DNA of 64,000 nt from Methylobacterium sp. J-077 (GCF_022829365.1 NZ_JAKSYJ010000196.1:1-64000), one strand, 5' to 3'; counted from the stretch's first letter, positions 54,493-63,198 are shown. Translations and numbers: made by a program. The notes: generated from the sequence alone by a model not told the origin.

Positions 54493-54735
54493 ATGCGCAC
54501 CACCCCTGACAGCCGGTCGACGACGATGGCGTTCGACCCCTTCGGCGAGCCCGTCGCCCAGGGCGTGGCCGAGGCCTGCCCGACCGCTTCGGGTGATCGG
54601 ACCGCCCGCCGGGTCGGCGGTGCCGTGTTCTGGACGCTCGCGCTCGTGATCCTGGCCGGCCGCATCTATGCCTACGACATGCCGGCGGTGCAGAGCGTCG
54701 CCACCTACGCCGCACAAGCGGTTGCGCTGCGCTGA
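54493..54735 (+). CDS. Small membrane protein
   Basis: 80 aa from ATG 54493, with one membrane segment (VGGAVFWTLALVILAGRIYA) and a short C-terminal tail. It sits on the opposite strand between the exporter and sorB, overlapping neither. I do not recognise it. Convergent with sorB. Confidence 0.55.
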   Translation: MRTTPDSRSTTMAFDPFGEPVAQGVAEACPTASGDRTARRVGGAVFWTLALVILAGRIYAYDMPAVQSVATYAAQAVALR

Positions 54736-54749
54736 GGCGCGGCGGTCGC

Positions 54750-55076
54750 TCAATACGTATCTGCCAGATAAGCCGCGATCGCGCGGCCGTCCGCCTCGTC
54801 GATTGGCGCGTGGTAGACCTTGATCATCTTGGTCACCTCCGACTCCCAGAACGCCTTGCCTCGGCCCGGCGGCTGCGTGACGATGTAATCGACGGAGTGG
54901 CAGGTCTGACAATTGGCCTGCGCCGCCGCAAAGCCCGGCGCCTGGCTGCCGCCCGCCCCATCCTTGGGCATCTTCAGCTCTGCCGTCGGATCCGGCAGCG
55001 CGTAGGTTCGCGGTGCGGACAGGGCGGAACCGGCGATCAGGCTGGCGGCCAGCAAACCGAGTAGACGCGCGCGCAT
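54750..55076 (-). CDS. sorB: Sulfite dehydrogenase cytochrome c subunit (SorB)
   Basis: 108 aa from ATG 55076, with GAGGGG 7 nt upstream; GTG 55091, overlapping the sorA stop, is possible. Signal peptide (MRARLLGLLAASLIAGSALS), then one heme c motif CQTCH and a C-terminal pattern ending KVYHAPIDEADGRAIAAYL, which fits SorB, the heme subunit that takes electrons from the SorA molybdenum centre. Distal Met may be the M in EVTKMIKVYH. Confidence 0.9.
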   Translation of the reverse strand: MRARLLGLLAASLIAGSALSAPRTYALPDPTAELKMPKDGAGGSQAPGFAAAQANCQTCHSVDYIVTQPPGRGKAFWESEVTKMIKVYHAPIDEADGRAIAAYLADTY

Positions 55077-55087
55077 CCCGTTTCCCC

Positions 55088-56290
55088 TCACGCCGCCCGG
55101 ACCCGGGTGGTCTCGACGCCGTTGCGCATGTAGCCGGACGGGTTCCAGCGCGCGTCCATCGGCTGTGTGCCCCCGTCATTGGCGGTGGCCCGGACCCGGA
55201 TCGCATGCGCGCCCGGGACCAGGTCCAGGCCGAGCGACCAGGGCCGGAACGCGTAGGGTCCGAGATCCTGCCCCAAAGCCGCCCGTGTCCAGGTCCGGCC
55301 GTCGTCGGCGGACACCTCCACAATCCGGATGCCGGAACCGCCGTCGAACGCGATCCCGCGCAGCTGCACGGGGCCGGCCTTGATCTGCGCCCCGTCGGCG
55401 AGATTGGTCAGGAACGACCGCACGTTGAGCCGGCCGATCGGCACCGTGACGGCGGCGGCCTGGCCGGGCTCCGTGCAGGCGCAGGGATTGTCCGGGATGC
55501 GGTAGGCGCTCTTCATGAAGAAGCCGTCGAACGGCGTGTCCCGGACCGTGATCGCGTTGAGATGCTTGACCCAGTAGGTGCCGTAGAAGCCCGGCACCAC
55601 GAGGCGCAGGGGAAAGCCGTTGAGCCAGGGCAGGTCTTCGCCGTTCATGGCCCAGGCCAGCATCACCTGCCCGTCGCGGGCATGGTCGAGGCCGAGCGCC
55701 TTCACGAAATCCGGGGTCTCGGGCAGGACCGGCCCGTCCATCCCGTCGAACGTCACCTGGACGGCCCCCGGCTTCACGCCGGCCCGATCCAGTACGCGCG
55801 TCAAGGGCACGCCGGTCCAGCGGGCGCAGCCCATGGCGCCGTTGCCGAGCTGGCCGCCGGCCATGCGCGGCTCGAAGAAGCCCCGGGAATTGCCCGAGCA
55901 CTGATTGACGGCGACGATCTCGGTCCGTCCGGGCAGGGCCTTGATCTCGGCGAGCGAGAGCGAGACCGGCCGCTCGACATGGCCGGTGACGCCGAGCCGG
56001 AACGTCTCCGGGTCGATCTCCAACGGGATGTCGGCCAGGTGATAGCGGACGAAGAAGGCGTCGTTCGGGGTGAGCGCGCCCTCGTCGAACACCGAGAACG
56101 GCGTTTCCAGCTGCGGCGGCCGGGCCGTGGTCTGCAGGAGCGGGCGCTTGCCCGGATAGGTGACCAGCGGGCGCGCGCCATTGCCGAACGGAAGCGCGAC
56201 CGCCTCGGCCCGGGCGCGCACCGGCGCGGCGGCGGCCGCGAGCGCGCCGAGGCCGCCCTGCAGCAACGTGCGCCGGTCGAGATGAACCAT
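55088..56290 (-). CDS. sorA: Sulfite dehydrogenase molybdopterin subunit (SorA)
   Basis: 400 aa from ATG 56290, with a Tat-type signal peptide (DRRTLLQGGLGALAAAAAPV). Sulfite oxidase family: FFVRYHLADIPLEIDPETFR, IVAVNQCSGNSRGFFEPRMA with the Mo-binding Cys, WTGVPLTRVLDRAGVKPG, LNGFPLRLVVPGFYGTYWVK, and a C-terminal dimerisation domain (VSADDGRTWTRAALGQDLG). Oxidises sulfite to sulfate in the periplasm, passing electrons to SorB. It lies between an SsuBC-type transporter and an exporter, suggesting breakdown of sulfonates. Confidence 0.93.
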   Translation of the reverse strand: MVHLDRRTLLQGGLGALAAAAAPVRARAEAVALPFGNGARPLVTYPGKRPLLQTTARPPQLETPFSVFDEGALTPNDAFFVRYHLADIPLEIDPETFRLGVTGHVERPVSLSLAEIKALPGRTEIVAVNQCSGNSRGFFEPRMAGGQLGNGAMGCARWTGVPLTRVLDRAGVKPGAVQVTFDGMDGPVLPETPDFVKALGLDHARDGQVMLAWAMNGEDLPWLNGFPLRLVVPGFYGTYWVKHLNAITVRDTPFDGFFMKSAYRIPDNPCACTEPGQAAAVTVPIGRLNVRSFLTNLADGAQIKAGPVQLRGIAFDGGSGIRIVEVSADDGRTWTRAALGQDLGPYAFRPWSLGLDLVPGAHAIRVRATANDGGTQPMDARWNPSGYMRNGVETTRVRAA

Positions 56291-56578
56291 CGTCGCGTCC
56301 TTATCCGCAGTCCCGGAGAACCGAGCGATCCTGCGCAGGCGCCCTCCGATCCGGCAACCACGGATGCGGCTCCGACCCGACGGTGTAGCAGAATTTCGTC
56401 CGCCGGGCCTGCGGGCTCCGGATCCCGCGCGTTTCACGGGAAACATCGGGTTCCGTTCACGCCAGATCTTCGATCCCGGCCCGAAGAACGCCCGGGATCA
56501 TCACGGACCATCCCGCATGGACGATGGCGGATCGGCCGGGTCAGCCCCTGCGCGACCTGATGCCAGGCCGGACTTCGA
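56291..56578. other. Intergenic region between sorA and the ABC permease
   Basis: 288 bp, same-strand gap between the ABC permease stop and sorA start. It contains the third parS-like palindrome (56430-56445). The frame upstream of sorA is open through it but has no ribosome site. The gap suggests sorA has its own promoter. Confidence 0.5.
56430..56445. promoter_or_regulatory. ParB-box (parS)-like palindrome 3
   Basis: CGTTTCACGGGAAACA, identical to the copy at 48994 except for the first base. It lies about 140 bp upstream of the sorA start. Confidence 0.45.
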
Positions 56579-57499
56579 TCAGGCCTGCATCCCCCAGCGC
56601 CGGATGGTCCGCCGCTCGATCGTCTGGAAGATCAGGTTCTCGACCACGAGGCCGATCAGGATCACGGTGAGCAGGCCGGCGAACACGTTCGGGATGTCGA
56701 GCATGTTCTTGTTCTCGAAGATGAACCAGCCGAGCCCGCCCGCCCCGGAGCTGACGCCGAACACCAGCTCGGCGGCGATCAGGGTGCGCCACGCGAAGGC
56801 CCAGCCGACCTTCAGGCCGGTGAGGATTGAGGGAAACGCCGCCGGGATCAGGATCTTGGCGATCAGCCGCGGACCCGACAGGCCGTAATTGCGTCCGACC
56901 ATCTGGAGCGTCCGGCTCACCGACAGGAAGCCGGAATGGGTGTTGAGCGCGATCGCCCAGGTCACCGAGTGGACCAGGACGAAGATCAGGCTGCCGTTGC
57001 CTAAGCCGAACCAGATCAGCGCCAGCGGCAGCAGCGCGATCGCCGGCAGCGGGTTGAACATCGAGGTCAGGGTCTCGAGGAGGTCGGTGCCGATCCGCGA
57101 CGCGATGGCGATGCCGGTGAGCAGGGTCGCCAGCACGATGCCGGCGGCGTAGCCCATCAGCAGCACCTTCAGCGAGCTCCAGGCCCGGGCCGGCAAGGTG
57201 CCGTCGGCGACGGCCCGGAAGAACGCCTCCATGGTGGCCGAGAAGGTCGGGAACAGCAGGTCGTTGTCGAGGTAGCGCCCATATGCCTCCCAGATCCCCG
57301 CCAGCAGGACCAGGATCAGGATCTTGCGCAGCCAGGCCTGGTTGTAGAGGCGCTCGAAGGCCGAGAGCGGCTTCTCCACCACCGGGGCGCCGTGGGCCTG
57401 GCCGGTCTCCCGCACGATCTCGGGGCGGACCGGCTCAACGGCGGCCGGGCGCGGCGGCACGGCCGGGGGAGCATCGGTCAGAAGGGGCGCGCTAGACAT
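56579..57499 (-). CDS. NitT/TauT/SsuC-type ABC transporter permease
   Basis: 306 aa with an extended ~75-residue cytoplasmic N-terminus rich in P and A, then six membrane segments. ILILVLLAGIWEAYGRYLDN, LPARAWSSLKVLLMGYAAGI, FNPLPAIALLPLALIWFGLG (typical of TauC/SsuC), AFPSILTGLKVGWAFAWRTL, ERRTIRRWGM. It overlaps the ATPase gene by 8 bp. No binding-protein gene lies beside it in the window. Likely substrate is a sulfonate, nitrate or similar anion; sulfonate is favoured because sorAB follow. Confidence 0.88.
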   Translation of the reverse strand: MSSAPLLTDAPPAVPPRPAAVEPVRPEIVRETGQAHGAPVVEKPLSAFERLYNQAWLRKILILVLLAGIWEAYGRYLDNDLLFPTFSATMEAFFRAVADGTLPARAWSSLKVLLMGYAAGIVLATLLTGIAIASRIGTDLLETLTSMFNPLPAIALLPLALIWFGLGNGSLIFVLVHSVTWAIALNTHSGFLSVSRTLQMVGRNYGLSGPRLIAKILIPAAFPSILTGLKVGWAFAWRTLIAAELVFGVSSGAGGLGWFIFENKNMLDIPNVFAGLLTVILIGLVVENLIFQTIERRTIRRWGMQA

Positions 57500-58262
57500 T
57501 CTCGGCCTCTTGGATCTCCTCGGAGAACAGCATCTGCTGGATGCGGTTTTCGAGCCGCAGCGCCGCTTCCGGGGTGGCGGCGCTGTTGAGCTCGGCCTTG
57601 ACCTCGCCGGGATGGGGCGAGAGCAGCAGGATGCGCGAACCGAGCTTGATCGCCTCGGGGATCGAGTGCGTGACGAACAGGACCGTGAAGCGCGTCTCCT
57701 CCCAGAGCATCATCAGCTCGTCCTGCATGCGCCGCCGGGTGAGCGCGTCCAGCGCCGCGAACGGCTCGTCCATCAGCAGGATGTCGGGCTCCATGGCCAT
57801 GCCGCGGGCGATGGCGACGCGCTGCTTCATGCCCCCCGACAGGGTGTGCGGGTAGCTGTCGGCGAATTTCGTGAGATTGACCTTGTCGATGTAGAGGTTG
57901 GCCCGCTCCAGCGCCTCACGGCCTTTCAGTCGGCCCGAGGCTTCGAGGGCGAAGACCACGTTCTGCCGAACCGTCTTCCACGGCAGGAGCTGGTCGAATT
58001 CCTGGAACACCATCATCCGGTCGGGCCCGGGCTCGGTGACCGAGCGGCCCTTCAGCCGGATCTCCCCCTCGGTGGGCGCCATGTAGCCGCCCACCGCCTT
58101 GAGCAGGGTCGACTTCCCGCAGCCCGATGGTCCGAGCAGGACGAACCGGTCCCCGGGCCAGACCCGAAAACTCACCCGATAGGTGGCCGTGACGAGGTGG
58201 TCGGGCGTCTTGTAGCGAAGCGTGACGCCGTCGACCTCCAGCAGAGGCTGACCCGTACCCAT
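57492..58262 (-). CDS. NitT/TauT/SsuB-type ABC transporter ATP-binding protein
   Basis: 256 aa from ATG 58262. ABC ATPase: LLGPSGCGKSTLLKAVGGYM (Walker A), VFQEFDQLLPWKTVRQNVVF (Q-loop with the LLPW pattern of the TauB/SsuB group), YPHTLSGGMKQRVAIARGMA (signature), LLMDEPFAALDALTRRRMQD (Walker B). FVTHSIPEAIKLGSRILLL is also typical. First gene of the pair; an inverted repeat at 58368-58384 lies 106 bp upstream. Confidence 0.93.
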   Translation of the reverse strand: MGTGQPLLEVDGVTLRYKTPDHLVTATYRVSFRVWPGDRFVLLGPSGCGKSTLLKAVGGYMAPTEGEIRLKGRSVTEPGPDRMMVFQEFDQLLPWKTVRQNVVFALEASGRLKGREALERANLYIDKVNLTKFADSYPHTLSGGMKQRVAIARGMAMEPDILLMDEPFAALDALTRRRMQDELMMLWEETRFTVLFVTHSIPEAIKLGSRILLLSPHPGEVKAELNSAATPEAALRLENRIQQMLFSEEIQEAENV

Positions 58263-58367
58263 CCATCCTCCCTGGCGCCGCGGCTTGGGCCGCGTGTCGC
58301 TGATCGCCCGGAGATGGTCCGGGCCTCACGGCAAAGTGTAGGGTCGATGCGGAGAGGCTGTAAAGCG

Positions 58368-58384
58368 GTGTATTCTTGATACAC
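58368..58384. promoter_or_regulatory. Operator-like inverted repeat GTGTAT-N5-ATACAC
   Basis: Perfect 6-bp arms around a TCTTG spacer, 106 bp upstream of the SsuB-type gene. The spacing and TGTAT..ATACA core resemble sites of GntR-family regulators. No regulator gene lies beside it. Confidence 0.45.
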
Positions 58385-58669
58385 TAGGATTGCTGTCCGG
58401 ATTGAGCCGGTTGTTTTGTCGATCTTGAGCTAATGCGTGGATTCGAAATCAGCCTCGATGCCGACGCGGACGCGTCGCTGAAGGCCGTGTTTCCTACGGC
58501 CGCCAGCCGGATCGCTCGGTCAATGATCCTACACCGTCATCGCGAGCGCAGCGAAGCGAGCCAGGGCAGCGTACGATCTCCGAAAGTAGCGTTTCCCTAG
58601 GTTGCTTCGCTGCGCTCGCAATGGCGGTGCAGTGTGAACCCTTCGGTGAGAAACCGCATCATCACCACG
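58385..58669. other. Intergenic region with a complete dispersed palindrome
   Basis: Same-strand gap between the amidohydrolase stop and the SsuB-type gene. 58370-58440 is AT-richer and likely promoter DNA. 58535-58623 is the repeat described separately. Confidence 0.5.
58535..58623. repeat. Complete dispersed palindromic repeat
   Basis: Left arm GTCATCGCGAGCGCAGCGAA (58536-58555) pairs with right arm TTGCTTCGCTGCGCTCGCAA (58602-58621), about 20-bp arms around a 46-bp loop. Half-copies are at 3718-3740 and 6405-6428. The CATTGCGAGCGCAGCGAAG type of repeat is common in intergenic DNA of high-GC alphaproteobacteria. Confidence 0.7.
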
Positions 58670-59809
58670 TCAAACCGGGTGCCACCACTTACCCCGCAGC
58701 ACAACGCCCTCAGAAAAAATCCGCTGGGCGCCGGTCATGTGCTCGCCCCGCGTGTCCACGTAATCGAACGCCCCGTCCTGCACCGACAGCACGGTGGCGT
58801 CGCCGAGCGCCCCGACCTTCAGGGTGCCGTATTCCATCCGCTTCACCGCCACCGCGGCGTTGACCGTGGAGGCGGCGATGACGTCGTGCAGGCTCATGCC
58901 GAGGCAGAGCATCTTCGACATGGTGGTGACTTGGTCGAAGGCCGGCCCGTCGATGCAGAGCTGGTGCACGTCGGAGGAGATCGTGTCCGGCAAAAAACCG
59001 CCCGCCAGCATGGCCCGGGCGGTCTTGAACGCGAACGAGCCCTTGCCGTGGCCGATATCGAACAGCACGCCCCGGGCCCGGGCCTGGCGGAGCGCCGGCT
59101 TGACCGCCCCCTGCGCGGTCACGGGCGAGTTCGGGAACGGCCGGAACGCGTGGGTCAGCACGTCGCCGGGGCGGAGCATCGCCAGAACCTCCTCGTAGCT
59201 CGGCGGCGGCTCGTCGATATGGGCCATCAGCGGCAGGCCGGTCTCCTCCGCGACCTGGAGGGCGATGTTGAGCGGCGCAGTGCCCTGGTCGCCGGAGGAG
59301 TTGCGCCCGACCCGGACCTTGATGCCGATGATCACGTCGCGGTTGGCCTCGGCGACCTCCACGGCCTCGCGCGGCGCCATCAGCCGCGGATCCTGGCTCT
59401 CGCCGACCATAATCGTCTTCGAGAAGGCGTAGATGCCGGCGAACGACACGTGCAGATAGGCGAGGATGCGCGCCTCAGAGCGGTCGATCACGTGCTTGCG
59501 AAAGCCCGCGAAATTGCCCGGCCCGGCACTGCCGGTATCCACCGAGGTGGTCACCCCGGAGGTGCGGCAGAAATCGTCGGCGTCGATGCCGATCGAGGTG
59601 CCGCCCCAGTAGACATGGGTGTGCAGGTCGATCAGCCCCGGGGTCACGATCGCGCCGCCTATGTTCCGAACCTGCGTCCCCGGGCCCGCGACCAGGTCGC
59701 GGCCGAAGCCGGAGACGCGGCCCTCCGCGAAGGCGACGTCGCAGACGCCATCGTGGTTCTGCGACGGGTCGATCACCCGGGCGCCCTTGAGGATCAGGTC
59801 GTGCTGCAC
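58670..59809 (-). CDS. Amidohydrolase/deacetylase-family metallohydrolase
   Basis: 379 aa from ATG 59809. Amidohydrolase superfamily: GGAIVTPGLIDLHTHVYWGG (HxH metal ligands), VIIGIKVRVGRNS (possible carboxylated Lys), LMAHIDEPPPSYEEVLAM (His), DVLTHAFRPFPNSP (His), PDTISSDVHQLCIDGPAFDQ (catalytic Asp). It fits the EF_0837/AHA_3915 deacetylase branch, whose members hydrolyse N-acyl or lactone substrates. Being last in a peptide ABC operon, it may process the imported compound. Confidence 0.88.
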   Translation of the reverse strand: MQHDLILKGARVIDPSQNHDGVCDVAFAEGRVSGFGRDLVAGPGTQVRNIGGAIVTPGLIDLHTHVYWGGTSIGIDADDFCRTSGVTTSVDTGSAGPGNFAGFRKHVIDRSEARILAYLHVSFAGIYAFSKTIMVGESQDPRLMAPREAVEVAEANRDVIIGIKVRVGRNSSGDQGTAPLNIALQVAEETGLPLMAHIDEPPPSYEEVLAMLRPGDVLTHAFRPFPNSPVTAQGAVKPALRQARARGVLFDIGHGKGSFAFKTARAMLAGGFLPDTISSDVHQLCIDGPAFDQVTTMSKMLCLGMSLHDVIAASTVNAAVAVKRMEYGTLKVGALGDATVLSVQDGAFDYVDTRGEHMTGAQRIFSEGVVLRGKWWHPV

Positions 59810-59828
59810 GGCGGTCTCCGGTGGGATG

Positions 59829-60833
59829 TCAGGCCGCGACCGCCGGCGCGGCCGCGTCGTTGAGGTGGCAGGCGGCCAGATGGCCGGCGCCGACGGTGTC
59901 GAGGCGCGGCTCCTCGACCCGGCAGCGGTCGAAGGCCTGCGGGCAGCGGGTGTGGAAGCGGCAGCCGCTGGGCGGGTCGATCGGGCTCGGAACGTCGCCC
60001 TTGAGCACGATGCGGGTGCGTCCGGCCCCGGGCTCCGGGATCGGCACCGCGGAGAGCAGCGCCTGCGTGTAGGGGTGCTTCGGCGCCAGGAACAGCGCCC
60101 GGCGCGGGCCGATCTCGACGATCTTGCCGAGATACATCACCGCCACCCGGTGGGTCATGTGCTCGACGATGGCGAGGTCGTGCGAGATGAACAGCATCGC
60201 CAGATCGAGCTCGCGCTGCAGGTCGCGCAGCAGGTTGACGATCTGGGCCTTCACCGAGACGTCCAGCGCCGAGACCGCCTCGTCGCAGATGATCAGGTCC
60301 GGCTCGGCGGCGAGCGCCCGGGCGATACCGATGCGCTGGCGCTGTCCGCCCGAGAACTCGTGGGGCCAGCGCCCCAAGGCCTCGCGCGGCAGGCCGACCC
60401 GCTCCATCAGGGCGGCGAGCTTCGCCTCGAGGTCGGCCGAGCCCTTAGCCAGCCCGAAATTGCGGATCGGCTCGGCCAGGATCGCCCGCACCCGCATCCG
60501 CGGGTTGAGCGACGAGAACGGATCCTGGAACACCATCTGCATCCGCCGCCGCAGGGGCCGCAAAGTGCCGGCCGAGAGATCGTCGATGCGCCGGCCAGCC
60601 AGCACCACCTGCCCGGCCGTGGGGGCGTAGAGGCGCATCAGCGCCTTGGCGACGGTGGACTTGCCGCAGCCGGATTCCCCGACCAGCGACAGGGTCTCGC
60701 CCCGGTCCACCGTGAAGGACAGGCCGTCCACCGCCTTGAGCACCCGGGTCGATCGGCCGAACAGGCCGCCGCCGAGCGGGAAGTGTTTTTTCAGGTCGTT
60801 GACCTGCAGGAGGGTGCGGGCGGTCGTCGTCAC
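59829..60833 (-). CDS. Peptide ABC transporter ATP-binding protein (DppF type)
   Basis: 334 aa from GTG 60833, with GGAG 8 nt upstream; the frame is open to 61304 but that part reads through GC repeats. LVGESGCGKSTVAKALMRLY (Walker A), WPHEFSGGQRQRIGIARALA (signature), LIICDEAVSALDVSVKAQIV (Walker B), and a C-terminal oligopeptide-transporter zinc-like cysteine region (GCRFHTRCPQAFDRC) typical of DppF/OppF. Confidence 0.92.
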   Translation of the reverse strand: MTTTARTLLQVNDLKKHFPLGGGLFGRSTRVLKAVDGLSFTVDRGETLSLVGESGCGKSTVAKALMRLYAPTAGQVVLAGRRIDDLSAGTLRPLRRRMQMVFQDPFSSLNPRMRVRAILAEPIRNFGLAKGSADLEAKLAALMERVGLPREALGRWPHEFSGGQRQRIGIARALAAEPDLIICDEAVSALDVSVKAQIVNLLRDLQRELDLAMLFISHDLAIVEHMTHRVAVMYLGKIVEIGPRRALFLAPKHPYTQALLSAVPIPEPGAGRTRIVLKGDVPSPIDPPSGCRFHTRCPQAFDRCRVEEPRLDTVGAGHLAACHLNDAAAPAVAA

Positions 60834-61213
60834 GGGCGGGTCTCCGTGACGAGACGAGGAAAGGCGCGCGCAGCGCGTCCCCTCCCCCCTCTGCGGGGGA
60901 GGGAGGACGCGCCGCGCGTTGCGCCAAGTCACGAAACAGCATACGGTTAGGGCGTGGTGCGGCGCCTGGCGGGGAGTGTGCAGGGGGACGGGCGGCGAGC
61001 TGGCGGCCTGGGATACAGGGTGGGCCACAACGGACGCTAGAGGGGGTCGGGAGAGGGGAGCGACGGTGCAGGATGAGGCGGTGGCCTTCATACCGGCTCG
61101 GCCTTGTCCTGAAGCCGGGTTCCCCTCTCCCGCCCCCTGCTGACGCAGGGGCCACCCTCCCCCGCAGAGGGGGGAGGGAAGACGCGCCGCGCGTTGCGCC
61201 AAGTCACAAAACA
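60834..61213. other. Repeat-rich gap inside the second peptide ABC operon
   Basis: 380 bp between the DppD-type and DppF-type genes, holding direct repeats (60896-60942 and 61170-61216) and two GC-rich palindromes. No gene supported. Confidence 0.6.
60896..60942. repeat. 47-bp direct repeat, copy 1
   Basis: Contains GACGCGCCGCGCGTTGCGCC followed by AAGTCACGAAACAGCAT, matching 61170-61216 at all but a few positions. A C-rich/G-rich hairpin (60879-60903) adjoins it. Confidence 0.7.
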
Positions 61214-61216
61214 TCA
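61170..61216. repeat. 47-bp direct repeat, copy 2
   Basis: Contains GACGCGCCGCGCGTTGCGCC followed by AAGTCACAAAACATCAT, the second copy of the repeat at 60896. It touches the stop codon of the DppD-type gene, and the palindrome CCACCCTCCCCCGCAGAGGG beside it also occurs at 1-56. Confidence 0.7.
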
Positions 61217-62227
61217 TGCCGCGAGCGCCTCCTGCGGCGCGTAGTGGCAAGCGGCGAGGTGGCCCGGCGCCTTCGGCTCCAGGGCCGGGGCGTAGCTGCG
61301 GCACAGGTCGGTCACGTCCGGGCAGCGGCCCGCGAAGACGCAGCCCTCGATCCGCTGCTTCAGGCTCGGGACCATGCCGGGAATCTCGGCGAGCCGTTCG
61401 GTGGCGCCGTGCTCGACCGCGCCGAGCTTGGGCACCGCCCCCATCAGGCCGCGGGTATAGGGATGGCGCGGCGTCCGGAACAGGTCGCGGACCGAGGCCT
61501 CCTCGACCTTCCGGCCGGCATACATCACCACCACCCGGTCGGCGACCTCGGCGACCACGCCGAGATCGTGGGTGATCAGCATGATCGCGGCGCCGACCCG
61601 GCGCTTCAGGTCGCGCATCAGGTCGAGGATCTGGGCCTGGATGGTCACGTCCAGCGCCGTGGTCGGCTCGTCGGCGATCAGGAGTTTCGGCGAGCAGGCC
61701 AGCGCGATGGCGATCATGACCCGCTGGCGCATGCCCCCCGAAAGCTGGTGCGGATATTCCCGCACCCGGCGCACCGGCTCGGGGATGCCGACCAGCGTCA
61801 GCATCTCCACCGCCCGCGCCTCGGCCTCGCGCCGGCTCAGGCCCTGGTGCAGCCGCAGGGTCTCGCCGATCTGGTGGCCGACGGTCAGCACCGGGTTCAG
61901 GCTGGTCATCGGCTCCTGGAAGATGACGCTGATGTCGTTGCCGCGGATCTTGCGCATTGCCCGGATCGGCAGGTCGAGGAGGTTTTGTCCCTCGAACCGG
62001 ATGGCGCCGGCGATGGCGGCCGGCGGCTCGGGCAGGAGCCGCAGGATCGACATCGCGGTCACCGACTTGCCGCAGCCGGATTCGCCGACGATCGCCAGGG
62101 TCTCGCCGGCCTGGATCGCGAAGGACACGCCGTCCACCGCCCGGTTGGCCCCGTCGGGGGTGCGGAAATGGACCTGCAGGCTCTCGATCGACAGGAGGGG
62201 GGTGCCGCTCACGCTGCTGGTCCTCAT
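61214..62227 (-). CDS. Peptide ABC transporter ATP-binding protein (DppD type)
   Basis: 337 aa from ATG 62227, overlapping the permease stop by 4 bp. IVGESGCGKSVTAMSILRLL (Walker A), YPHQLSGGMRQRVMIAIALA (signature), LLIADEPTTALDVTIQAQIL (Walker B), and CVFAGRCPDVTDLCRSY, the C-terminal Cys-rich DppD region. Confidence 0.93.
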   Translation of the reverse strand: MRTSSVSGTPLLSIESLQVHFRTPDGANRAVDGVSFAIQAGETLAIVGESGCGKSVTAMSILRLLPEPPAAIAGAIRFEGQNLLDLPIRAMRKIRGNDISVIFQEPMTSLNPVLTVGHQIGETLRLHQGLSRREAEARAVEMLTLVGIPEPVRRVREYPHQLSGGMRQRVMIAIALACSPKLLIADEPTTALDVTIQAQILDLMRDLKRRVGAAIMLITHDLGVVAEVADRVVVMYAGRKVEEASVRDLFRTPRHPYTRGLMGAVPKLGAVEHGATERLAEIPGMVPSLKQRIEGCVFAGRCPDVTDLCRSYAPALEPKAPGHLAACHYAPQEALAA

Positions 62228-63198
62228 GCGTCTTTGGCCATGCGGGGGTCGAGGGCGTCGCGCAGGCCGTCGCCGACGAGGTTCACCGCGAGCACCGTCA
62301 TGGACAGGAAGATCGCCGGGAACAGGATGATGTAGAACTTGACCTGCCAGAGGGCCCGGCCCTCGGCCATGATGTTGCCCCAGGACGGCGTCGAGGGCGG
62401 CACGCCCGCGCCGATGAACGACAGGATCGCCTCGGTGATCATCGCGGAGGCGCAGATATAGGTCGCCTGCACGGTCATGGGCGCCAGGGTGTTGGGCAGG
62501 ATGTGGCGCCAGATGATCGCCGGCATGCGCGTGCCCGTGGTCACGGCGGCCTCGACATAGGGCTGCTCGCGCAGCGACAGCACGACGCCGCGCACCAGCC
62601 GGGCGACCCGCGGGATCTCCGCGATGGTGATCGCCACGATCACGTTCTGGACCGAGCCCCGGGTGAGCGCCATCAGGGTGATGGCCAGCAGGATCGGCGG
62701 GATCGACATCATCCCGTCGACGATCCGCATGACCAAGCCGTCGAGCCAGCGCACCATGCCCGAGATCAGCCCGACCGCGAGCCCAGCCACCGAGGCGAGG
62801 AGCGCCACGGAAAATCCGACGAGCAGCGAGACGCGGGCGCCGTAGACGACGCGCGAGTAGATGTCCCGGCCGAGCATGTCGGTGCCGAACCAGTACTGGG
62901 CCGAGGGCACGCGGGTGCGCTTGGCCGGAGCGAGCGCGGTCGGATCGACGGTGCCGAGATAGGGCGCCAGCAAAGCCATCAGGAACACGATCAGCAGCAG
63001 CAGGCCGCCGACCACGATGGTCGGGTTGCGGCGGACGTAGCCCCAGACCGGCCCCCGGCGTTTGCGCGCCGGGATCACGTCCGGCATTGGCGTGGCGACG
63101 GCGAGGCCCGCGGGGGGCGGCCCCTTGGGCGGCGGGTCCGTGGGCGACGGGTCCCTGGCGAGGGACGGACCGGAAAGAGGCGCGACGGTCGCGGTCAA
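62224..63198 (-). CDS. Peptide ABC transporter permease (DppC type), TTG start
   Basis: 324 aa from TTG 63198. TTGA overlaps the upstream permease stop, and GAGGA lies 7 nt upstream, supporting TTG; ATG 63087 would lose the Pro-rich tail. Six membrane segments, with FGTDMLGRDIYSRVVYGARV, PYVEAAVTTGTRMPAIIWRH and IGAGVPPSTPSWGNIMAEGR. Confidence 0.88.
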   Translation of the reverse strand: MTATVAPLSGPSLARDPSPTDPPPKGPPPAGLAVATPMPDVIPARKRRGPVWGYVRRNPTIVVGGLLLLIVFLMALLAPYLGTVDPTALAPAKRTRVPSAQYWFGTDMLGRDIYSRVVYGARVSLLVGFSVALLASVAGLAVGLISGMVRWLDGLVMRIVDGMMSIPPILLAITLMALTRGSVQNVIVAITIAEIPRVARLVRGVVLSLREQPYVEAAVTTGTRMPAIIWRHILPNTLAPMTVQATYICASAMITEAILSFIGAGVPPSTPSWGNIMAEGRALWQVKFYIILFPAIFLSMTVLAVNLVGDGLRDALDPRMAKDA

